DNA from: Limnomonas spitsbergensis
Taxonomy: Eukaryota > Chlorophyta > Chlorophyceae > Chlamydomonadales
DNA length: 64,000 nucleotides
Assembly: GCA_037349105.1 (NCBI GenBank)
Contig: JAYJMM010000020.1
Coordinates: 1-64,000 of the forward strand
Direction of reading: 5' to 3'
The notes below the pieces were generated by a model. That model was not told the DNA's origin and did not search any database. It saw only the letters and a program-made list of their open reading frames with translations. The position numbers were made by a program, and so were the translations under genes. Position 1 is the first letter of the stretch. Each line of letters starts with the position of its first letter. This document shows positions 43,877-52,400 of the stretch, piece by piece.

Positions 43877-44060
43877 AAAGAAGTAGCGACGACATCAGCA
43901 GCAGCAGACATGTGAAACACATGGAAATTAAATGACAGCAGTGGAGGCAGCGACAACATGCAGCGGCGACAGCGGCAACAGCGGCAACAGCGGCAGCAAC
44001 AGCAATTAAAAAGCAGAGCAAGGCAATGCACCCCTGGGTAAGCAGCAGCAGCAACATGGA
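43620..44060 (+). repeat. CAG/GCA trinucleotide microsatellite cluster 1
   Basis: The interval is dominated by imperfect AGC/GCA triplets interrupted by AGTAGCGAC and ACCATCAGC blocks, themselves tandem (for example GCGACACCATCAGCAGCAGC and variants). After 43,930 it grades into CAGCGGCAA repeats. Long ORFs exist on both strands (poly-Ala on plus, poly-Leu/Ala on minus) only because triplet repeats lack stops. The plus ORF at 43,565 has no ATG start. I see no reason to call a gene. Confidence 0.9.
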
Positions 44061-44349
44061 TAACAGAAGTGACGAAAGGGCTTTGTTTTTGTTCTTGCCG
44101 CTGGTTCCCCCTTGTCGCTCTTCCTGGCTCTTTGAAGACAGCAGGCTGTGGGTGGTTGCGTCAACTTTGTAACAGCAGCGTTAGGGGGGGTGAGATCAAT
44201 AATTTACGGAACAGGAACAGTATGATAAACACCGGGAAACAAACAGCAGCAGCTAGCAGCAACAATTGAGCGACATTAGGGTTCAAGGGGAAGTTAATGC
44301 GAGACTTTGTGACAATAGCAATAGCAAGAATAGCGGCAACAAATAAAAA

Positions 44350-44410
44350 CAATGACAGCCGTAGGATCCACAAAAGCAGCAGTTGCAATAACAGAAGCAA
44401 CATTGGCAGT

Positions 44411-44446
<36 letters not shown>

Positions 44447-44600
44447 GGTGGCAACAACGGCAGCAATAGCGGCATCAACATTGGTAACAACGGCAGCAAC
44501 AGCAGCAGCAAGAACAGCAGCAGCAGCAGCTACAGCAGTGAGTGGTAGCAAGAAGAGCAACAGCAGCAGCAACTCAGCAAGAACAGCAGCAGAAGTTTGA
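44350..44600 (+). repeat. CAG/GCA trinucleotide microsatellite cluster 2
   Basis: A second run of imperfect GCA/CAG triplets with ACA, GTA and GCG interruptions follows about 300 bp of less repetitive DNA. Low-complexity Ala/Ser/Asn reading frames overlap on both strands and are artefacts of the repeat. Confidence 0.9.
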
Positions 44601-44639
44601 CAAGGCAAAGCGCCCTCTGGCCCAACCGTAGAAACTAGC

Positions 44640-45390
44640 CTGGTCATGTGGGTTTTTTACAGGGTGTGTAACAAAACAAACGTGATCTACCTAGTATTCG
44701 ATATGATATACATACACTACTGCTGAATCAGCAACTGAAACGGCTTTACTCATAATCTGCTGCTCTCCGTGGGTTCAGGTAAATATATCGACACACTTCC
44801 TGAATTGCATTCCATTTGCTTTTAAGGATTCAGCTACGCCCTCAAGGAACTTGGTGCAGCAAGCTTTGTTGCCTGGGCAACAGGCCATCGGTATGCTGGT
44901 CCAGGTTTAGTCGCCACCGGCCCAGTCATGGCCGCCGGGCGGCCCCCTTTATCACGCGGTCTGGCCGATTCTAAAACACACACTGATGCCCACTGCTGAT
45001 GCTCCTGCCCCGGCTCCGATGCCTGTCAGCATATCAGCCTGGCAACCCGGAAATGCAGGCAGACAAAATGAAGTACATGCAGATACATTTTTACCGGAAC
45101 ATCTGGTATCAACGCCCATCGACCCTTACTTGAGGAAGCTACAACGTAGCTGACTGGGCAGGCAGCCAGTAGTGGAACATCACTCAACCAGCACACGTGC
45201 AGGCACGAGAGGTCAAGGGAATCTGGACACAACAACTGCAGGCGTAGCTGAGCCGAGGCAGGCATCTATCTGGGCATGCATCGCGATAATTTCCCCGGCA
45301 ATCCCACACACCGGCTTCTGTCCCAGAGCTGTCTATCTCAGAGGCCACATCTTGTTCACGCCCGCGCCGTGCTTCGCCATTCCCGATCAA
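44640..45390. other. Unassigned region downstream of the annexin exon
   Basis: This is where the rest of an annexin gene should lie on the minus strand, but no further annexin repeat could be read in any minus-strand frame. On plus, 44,830-44,960 encodes an open stretch beginning GFSYALKELGAASFVAW. It shares the 11-mer TTCAGCTACGC and, further on, CGCCCAGTCATG-like sequence with 56,389-56,528, so it may be a dispersed repeat. It is not recognised. Confidence 0.4.
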
Positions 45391-45395
45391 CTAAC

Positions 45396-45529
45396 CTCTG
45401 GTAGGCCGCGCGTATGGATTGCAGTTGCTCGTTACTTCGTTGCGACAAGATGTTGATCAGCTCCTTATCGTCGGTGCCGAAACCCTTCATGGCCTTGCGC
45501 AAGGCAGCAGCATCCGCAGGTGCAGACAT
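45396..45529 (-). CDS. Annexin, first coding exon (partial gene or fragment)
   Basis: Translation from the ATG at 45,529 gives 44 residues that read as the start of an annexin first repeat. The hallmark GFGTD is present, followed by DKELINILSQRSNEQ and an IRAAYQR segment, matching helices A-B of the endonexin fold with its type II calcium loop GxGT. The exon ends in CAG-AG followed by GTTAGT, a good 5' splice site, leaving two bases of a split codon. Annexins bind phospholipid membranes in a calcium-dependent way and usually have four such repeats (about 300-320 aa). The start is supported by the family's usual short N-terminus and by AAAATG context; the frame is also open 26 codons upstream. 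No later annexin exon is visible between here and the satellite 2 kb away. This may be a truncated fragment, or the remaining exons may lie beyond the repeats. Confidence 0.75.
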
Positions 45530-45599
45530 TTTGACTCTGCTGATCTTTCTAAAAACCTGCAAGTTTAAGCGTATTCGCGTGTTCGGAGTTGGAGGAGGC

Positions 45600-46225
45600 G
45601 ACACCACTGTCGGAGCCTCGAGTGTGCCTCTTGTTGTGACTTGTTAACTAACACCAACCGACCAACTAACCAGCCAGAGAACCAACCAAACCGTAACCAC
45701 CCGGTACATTTCATACAGAGAGCCTCAACACGTTTGAACCCGCAAAGCAGACGGTCTCGCTCCCCATACAGAGGGTTGGCATACACCTTGATTGGGATTT
45801 CTCAGTCCTCCACCCATGTCAAAAAATCACGAGCAAACCAGGTGTGTCTGATCCATCTATATTTATTTGGTGTTACAACGGATGATTGACACCGTTTCCA
45901 ATCTTCTGTTTCCTCATCCCCCCCCCACCAACCAGGCAGTTGGGTGCCAACGGGGCAAGCTGGTCATTTTCCTTTTCATTAGGGCACATACAGTAGGTGT
46001 GACGCCACGCCACTAACTAAAACAACGGCCACTCTAACCGATACAGAAGGTAAACCAAAGATGTAGAAGTTGCGATTACCAGGATGGGTCAATAACGTTA
46101 CACCTCTGGGCCCTGCTCGAATATAACCTATACCTATAACCAGGGTGGGTGGAACCGTATTTTAATCCAACATGATGTTTTCGCTCGGGGGAGAAGGCAC
46201 TTGATCCATATGGTACTGTGATATA
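45600..46225. other. Gene-poor stretch with a dispersed 27-bp motif
   Basis: 45,650-45,690 has short ACCAACC-type repeats that would lie in the 5' region of the annexin gene. 46,091-46,117 matches AATRACGTTACACC followed by TCTGGGCCCTGCT; close copies occur at 56,780-56,806 and 57,953-57,979. No coding signal is seen. Confidence 0.5.
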
Positions 46226-46762
46226 TTGTTCCCTATTTTTAGTAAGGAAGTTCAAGGTGGTACACCGTCATTTTTGTTGTCTAAAACATTGAGTGCTCGA
46301 ACCGGCTTGCGGGCACCTTTCGGGCACATGTTCGTCCTCCAAAGGTTTGGCCTACCTGGTAATTTCGTGCAATTCAACCATCCACGAGGCGGAACGTCCA
46401 GAGATTTCCATAGCCCCAAAATTAAGCATCCTTTAATATTACCGATGCCAATCATTTACAACATAAAACGCCGCTTGTTTATGCGGCACTGCCCATGCGC
46501 ATATACTGAATGCACGACCAAGAAACTCCCTCTGACAGTGTTAACAGAATACCGATTCAGATCGCACAAGAAGTACGCCAAACCTTATTACACATCCACC
46601 CAGTTTCACGAAAAACGACCTTGGTCAGCAACAATTTCCTGGGGAACATGCGTATATTCTGAAATAATAATTGTCCCCTTGATAATAGAATTGACAATTG
46701 TATGCTTCAACCACACAAACACTCCGCAGCAAAAACAATCACATCTTATATGTCATGTATAG
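46226..46762 (+). CDS. Weak ORF, 178 codons, unrecognised
   Basis: This open frame starts at a TTG. The first ATG is at residue 35, which would leave a protein of about 144 aa. The product is basic and mixed in composition (HCPCAYTEC near the middle, a short hydrophobic stretch near the C-terminus). I recognise no family or motif. The DNA is more AT-rich than the ankyrin exons, and no splice signals or neighbours support it. It may be chance; an unrecognised exon is possible. Confidence 0.15.
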   Translation: MFPIFSKEVQGGTPSFLLSKTLSARTGLRAPFGHMFVLQRFGLPGNFVQFNHPRGGTSRDFHSPKIKHPLILPMPIIYNIKRRLFMRHCPCAYTECTTKKLPLTVLTEYRFRSHKKYAKPYYTSTQFHEKRPWSATISWGTCVYSEIIIVPLIIELTIVCFNHTNTPQQKQSHLICHV

Positions 46763-46804
46763 CATATGATTCGTCAAGAGCTTTGACTGCCACATAAACT
46801 AGAG

Positions 46805-47133
46805 AGAGAAGCAAACTGCACGATAAAGGAGGCTTTTGAGGGGAAAAGCTCCATCTCGGGTACCGAATCCCCCCCTGTTTGGTGGGATGGGGCAGCCCCT
46901 AGTAACAGGCCCCTTCTATAAAGTCATCATGAAGGTGCTCAGGTGTATAGGTGATTCAACTATTGAAACAGAGAAGCAAACTGCACGATAAATAAGGCTT
47001 TCCAGAGGAAAGACTCCATCGCAGGGACCAAAGCCCCCCCTGTTTGGGGGATGGGTCAGGCCCAAAGTGACAAACCCCCTTTCTAGAGTCACCGTGAAAG
47101 TGCTCAGATGATTAAACGATTAAAACTATTAGA
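46805..47133 (+). repeat. Degenerate 165-bp tandem duplication
   Basis: Two copies, 46,805-46,969 and 46,970-47,133, each begin AGAGAAGCAAACTGCACGAT. They share the blocks CCCCCCTGTTTG, GTGCTCAG and a run near the end rich in ATT/AAA. They differ by many substitutions and small indels. No coding meaning is seen. Confidence 0.8.
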
Positions 47134-47534
47134 ACAGAGGATGGGGATGGTGGGCAAAGGCCAAGTCCATAAGCTGTAAATTCGCATAATCGAGTTTGCA
47201 AAGAAAAACATTACCAGGTACCGATACCGGGATTTCAATTGAATGTTGTGATTCTTCCGAGGTCCAGCAAAGCATCAGGTCTGATGCAAGGGCCATACGC
47301 ATTCTTGCAAACGCGTTCGAGCACTAAAACAAACCAGAGCAGGAATATATTAACCATGCCCATCCTGGGGCCGCTTCTCCGAAGCTAAAACGTCCACGGT
47401 GTGGTTTAAGTAGGATTCCCATCATAGATGTGATAGGATCCTTGAAACTAGACATAAGGGTGCTGATGGTGGGAAAGGCAAAGCCCACACACGACACATA
47501 CTTGGCTACCGTGCTTCATAAATACTGAGTGAAG

Positions 47535-47640
47535 TGGAACATACGCATACGGCACTCTTCACTGTGATCCGTACAGTGAAAAATGTCATGGAAAATACGC
47601 ATACAGTACTCTCACTGCAATCCGTACAGTGAAAAGCGTG
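47535..47640 (+). repeat. ~54-bp tandem duplication
   Basis: Two copies share ATACGCATAC, a CACT core and ATCCGTACAGTGAAAA, offset by about 54 bp (47,541 and 47,595). A further partial echo, TTCATTGCGATCCATGATG, lies near 47,680. The rest of 47,160-47,760 shows nothing identifiable. Confidence 0.7.
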
Positions 47641-47760
47641 TTAATATAATATCTTTGGGGGCATGCAGCCCTCCGTACTTTTCATTGCGATCCATGATGC
47701 CACCAGGAAGGGCACGCATGCTGACAGAAAAGAGTTCATGCAAAAACCTCTCTGAACAAG

Positions 47761-48174
47761 ATGCAGCCCTCCATAGAGGAGGATTGCATAGAAGGGAGCG
47801 GTCGATATGATAATCGCCGCATGACTTGGTTTCCCGAGAAAAAAATGTTCTTCAAAACATTTCTTCAAGAGACATCCTGCCACAGAGCACAACAGGCAGG
47901 ACCAAACTATTTGGTACCATACAAAAAACACGGAAATTTTAGTGGAAGCAAAAGAAAGATACCGGCAACTATCATAACTATTAGCTGCTTAGTGACCATA
48001 GGTATGGACAAAAAGACAACAAAGAGCGGCACCAGTTGTAAGGGTTTCACCCTTGGTCCACCGCAACAAAGCGCTGAGTGGCGCTGCCCGAGTTTGTACC
48101 ACCCGATGGCAAAGACCTCAGAAGCAGCGTGTACGACTGTTGACGCTTTAACCCTTGTCCCCATCGTCCTCTAG
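47761..48174 (+). CDS. Weak ORF, 137 codons, unrecognised
   Basis: An ATG-initiated frame encodes 137 aa with no recognised domain. It is rich in Lys, Ser and Thr, with a possible short hydrophobic stretch (PATIITISCLVTIG) near residues 68-81. There is no nearby splice, promoter or repeat evidence either way. It could be a chance ORF. Confidence 0.15.
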   Translation: MQPSIEEDCIEGSGRYDNRRMTWFPEKKMFFKTFLQETSCHRAQQAGPNYLVPYKKHGNFSGSKRKIPATIITISCLVTIGMDKKTTKSGTSCKGFTLGPPQQSAEWRCPSLYHPMAKTSEAACTTVDALTLVPIVL

Positions 48175-48234
48175 TCCCACCGTTCCATCGTCTCCCTTTT
48201 ACCAGCAACAAGGCGCTAAAAATCTCACAAACAT

Positions 48235-48522
48235 CTCGATCGGCGGTGAGATGACACGATCTTGATGGAAAACATTTATTCTCCGGACCAATCAGATGGC
48301 TGCCAGCCCTCAGAAACACAGGGCGGCACCAACAGCAGGAGACCAGAAACCTCCAGCACCAAGATCAGCAGTGAAATAACGCGATCTCGTGAGCTTTATT
48401 TCTTCTGGAGCAACCAGATGGCCGCCGGCCCTCAGCAACCAAACACAGATCAGCACCAAAAGCTAGATATCGGAAACCGCCAGCACCTCGATCGGCGGTG
48501 AAATAAAGCGATCACGAGGGAT
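48235..48522 (+). repeat. ~126-bp tandem repeat, 2.3 copies
   Basis: Copies start at 48,235, 48,360 and 48,487 (partial). Each starts with a GATCRGCRGTGARAT block, followed by ACCAGATGGC(C/T)GCC and GCCCTCAG. The array lies just beyond the ankyrin-derived array and has no visible coding capacity. Confidence 0.8.
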
Positions 48523-48589
48523 CGATGCCCGGTTAAAGGAAGCGGCAACCTCTAGATGAGATCTGACGATCTAGATGTGTTGCCCCTGC

Positions 48590-49430
48590 CGGATCCATTC
48601 TGCTGAAGACGCCGCACATAACAATATCCTCACGGCCTCGACCTCCAGCTGTGCCGCCTCCGCATGCCTGACAGCCGCTGCTAGCTGCGCCGCCGAGATG
48701 CTGCGACACGCTCTTTCTGCCGAGGACGCCACACACAGTAAGCTCCTCACAGCTTCATCCACCAGCTGTGCAGCCTCCGCATGCCTGACAGACTCTGCTA
48801 GCTGCACCGCCGTGGTGCCCCTGCCAGCCCTTTTCTGTTGAGGACGCCGCGAAAAACAAGCTCCTCATATCCGCCTCCACCAGCTGTGCCGCCTCCGCAT
48901 GCCTGATAGCCGCTGCTAGCTGAGCTGCCGGCCATCTCGCGACCCGCTATATTCTGCCGAGGACTCAGCGCAAAGGAAGCTCCTCACAGCCTCATCCACC
49001 AGCTGTGCCGCCTCCACATGCCCGACAGCCGCTGCTAGCGCCGCCGTGGTGCCCCTGCCCGCTATTTTCTGCCGAGGACGCCGCACAAAACAAGTTCCTC
49101 ACAGCCTCATCCACCAGCTGTGCAGCCTCCGCATGCCCGACAGCCGCTACTAGCTGCAACGCCGTCAATCTCGCGACGCGCTCTGTTCTGCTGAGAACGC
49201 CGCACATAACAAGCTCCTCACAGACGCATCCACCAGCTGCGCAGCCTCCGCATGCCCGACTGCGAGCTGCGCTGCCATGGTGCTGCAACAATCCCTATTA
49301 TGCCGAGGAGGCCGCACATAACAAGCTCCTCACAGCTGCATCCACCAGCTGCGCAACCTCCACATGCCCGACAGCCGCTGCTAGCTGCGCCGCCGTCAAT
49401 CCCCCGCTGTCCCTCGCGCCTAGCAGAAGC
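48590..49430 (-). repeat. Seven tandem copies of the ankyrin gene exon-5 tail (~117 bp unit)
   Basis: On plus, the anchor C(T)CCTCA recurs at 48,624, 48,743, 48,861, 48,980, 49,095, 49,214 and 49,326, giving periods of 112-119 bp. On minus each unit encodes a version of TAAQLAAAVGHVEVAQLVD, a degenerate ankyrin helix pair, followed by LLCAASSAE. The rightmost unit is the in-frame end of the ankyrin gene. Because most periods are not multiples of three, successive copies fall into different frames, so the array is not one long repeat protein. A GTGAGG hexamer, a possible 5' splice site, is kept in six of the seven units. Confidence 0.85.
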
Positions 49431-52400
49431 TCACCACACTGACGCCGCGAGGCCGCCGCCGCAAAGGCCTCCACACCCACTGTCACATCCCAACGACATT
49501 CCCTGCCCTGCTGCGGACAAACCGCTGATGCAGCGCAATCCTTGAGGCCGTCCCGCCTGCCCGTGCCGGAGCAAGTGCAGCAGTGAGCCAGCAGCTCCCC
49601 GACCACCTCCAGGTGCCCATCATAGCAGGCCCAGTGCAGGCCTGTCCGCCCCTCGTGGTCTGCAGCCTGCTCTAGGACCCCTGGGTGACGCAGGAGCGCA
49701 CGGACCACCTCGATGTGGCCGTTGTGGCAGGCGACATGGAGGCTGGTGCGGCCTTGCCGGTCGGCGGCGTTGACCTGGAGGCCTGGTTGATGCAGCAGCA
49801 GCTCTTGAACGACGTCCAGCAGGCCGCGGCTGCATGCGTAGTGCAGGATCGTGCGACCGTAGTGCCTGCACACAGATATGATAGAAATATTTATATATTA
49901 AATATTTAGGAGGCCTGGTTGATGCAGCAGCAGCAGCTCTTGAACGACGTCCAGCAGGCCGCGGCTGCAGGGGTAGTGCAGGATCGTGCGACCGTAGTGC
50001 CTGCACACAGATATGATTGAAATGTTATTATACAAATATTTAGGAGGCCTGGCTGATGCAGCAGCAGCAGCTCTTGAACGACGTCCAGTAGGCCGTGGCT
50101 GCAGGCGTAGTGCAGGATCGTGCAACCGTGGTGCAGGCACACAGATATTATTGCAGCATTAACATAAATATCTAGGAGGCTCTGTTGATGCAGCAGCAGC
50201 TCTTGAACGACGTCCAGCAGGCCGCGGCTGCAGGCGTTGTGCAGGATCGTGCGACCGTGGTGCAGGCACACAGAATTACCCGGATATTAGTATTTAAATC
50301 CAGCCAGGTTTCAGATAGACTGTTCAATCTCGACCCTGTCTGCTGCGTGGACGTCTGGTCTAGGGTCAGATCTCTTTAAAGACGCATCTGATGCTGAATT
50401 CCAGTGGATTTTAGTGCCTTACGTATTGAACCGTACACCCGAAACCCGTGTGCATCCCTCTGTGTGTGTCACTCCCCCTGCATGGATAAATCAACAAACA
50501 CCTCTCGAGATTGGCATTGAACAATTGATTTGGGGGAAATGGGTATCCTTAACAGGAATAATGAATGCATACAGTACCAGAGAGGAGGCAATGAAATCTA
50601 CGGTAAGCTAGCGGCAACACTGTACCTCTCTGATAATGTATCCGTCAAATTAATAAAGAGTCAGATTTATCCCTTCGCCGTGACCTATAAAAGGTCATAT
50701 GCTATGAATCTCTGATGATGCACCAATCAGCCCTTTTCAGGGCCAGAGTAACACTCCCGTAGATTTGCTTGCCTTCCCTCATAATCAATGTTGTTAGGGG
50801 TTAAGGGATCCATGAATTTACTAATAATCGATTGTCGATGCCAATTATTAGTCGGAAATTCATAGGTTTTGTGGACAGTTTGCCCTGAGTGCAGCATTGA
50901 AACAAACCATGTTTCAATGCCTGAGGGAAGGCAAATCAACTATACGGTATTTCCTCAAACACATGGTAATTCCCGGTGACCCTCTCTGTTATTTACTTCA
51001 CCAGCCCGCTGCATTGACATTGGCCAATCCAGCTCAGGATCACTTTTGTAAGCCCTTGCAGCCCATCCTGGCAATTAGCAACACGGCGACTCTCTCATTT
51101 AATTTACTTCACCTGCCCCCTGCGTTGACATTGACCAGTCCGGCTAAGAATTACATAACTCACTAGGCCACAGCCTAACAACCAGCAAAACTGCCCCCCT
51201 GTCTGCTCCTTCATCATACCTGCCTGCTGCATTGACATTGATCAGTCTGGTTAAGGATCACTTAACACACTAGGCCATAACCTGACTCTGTTCCACAAGT
51301 GCCCCTCTCAGATCATGCATCGCACCTGTCTGCTGCATTAACATTGACCAGTCAAAATCACATACCTCACAACCAGCAAAACCGCCCCCCTCTCTGACCC
51401 TTAATTATACCTATCTGCTGCAATCTGCATTGACATTGAATAGTCCGGTGTAGGATCACAGTACTCACTAGGCCATAAACTGACTTTCTACAACAGTGCC
51501 CCTCTCATATCATGTGTCGCACCTGTCTGCTGCGTTGACATTGATGCCGGGCTGCTTAAGCAGCAGCGACCAGGCCATGGACTTGTACGTGAACACAGAC
51601 ATGGCCAGTGGCGTCCAACCCTCCTTATCCTGCACGATTCAAAAGACAGGGTGAGGGTTGTGTTACATGGACATGTTTGGTGTTCAGAATCCGAGTCTAA
51701 TACGGGATGGGGGGTTCGTAACCCTTCAAGCGCAATTAGGCAAAAGCGACCTAACCGTCTGGGACCCAGCGCACTTCTGAAACAGGGTAAGGGTCCAGCA
51801 TCCAGGTTAAGGGGGCTGTAGAAGCGAGGGGGCGTCATGTGAAGGGCCTCACCCCGATGTCGGGGTCTAGGCAGTGTGTGTATGCAGCTGGAGATATCAG
51901 CGAGTGCCCGGGGTTCATTATATACAGATCTCTCTGTGAGGGACTAGGTACGGCTCTATGTGAATGGCCTAGCTTAACTCCATGTCGGGGTCCAGGCAGA
52001 TTGCCTCAGCAGCTGGAGCTACCAGCGAGTGCTCGAGTTTCATTACATAGCAATCCCACTGTCAGGGACTAGGTTAGGCGCCATGTCCTGGCTTTACCTC
52101 CAAGTTCAGGTCCAGGCCAGAGTGCATGATCAGCTAGCGCCATCAGCTACTGACAGGATTTCATCACTTAATGATCCCCTAGCTGAGGCCATGATTAGCT
52201 CCGCGTGAAGGGCCTAGCTTACCTCCATGTTCAGGTCTAGGCCAGGGTGCATGATCAGCAGGTTCCAACAGGTAGTGTCAGGATGTCCTCAATAAATGAT
52301 CCCCTAGCTGAGGCCCTCCTTAGCGCTGTGTGAAGGGCCTAGCTTACCTCCAAGTTCAGGTCCAGGCCAGGGTGCCTCAGCAGCTCGCGCATGACGTCTG

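Noticed and set aside
43565..44057. Poly-Ala and poly-Leu proteins on both strands
   Set aside because: They are stop-free only because of CAG/GCA triplets. There are no unique coding segments, and the plus frame starts at GTG.
44161..44647. Further low-complexity ORFs on both strands
   Set aside because: They have the same microsatellite origin, overlap each other in several frames and have no recognisable domain.
48575..49545. Plus-strand Ala/Pro/Cys-rich ORFs opposite the ankyrin tail array
   Set aside because: They are antisense shadows of the minus-strand ankyrin repeats, which carry the family signature.
49906..50271. Separate ankyrin protein of 121 aa on minus
   Set aside because: It is a read-through of tandem acceptor and exon-head copies including intron DNA; it is explained as decoy exon heads of the main gene.
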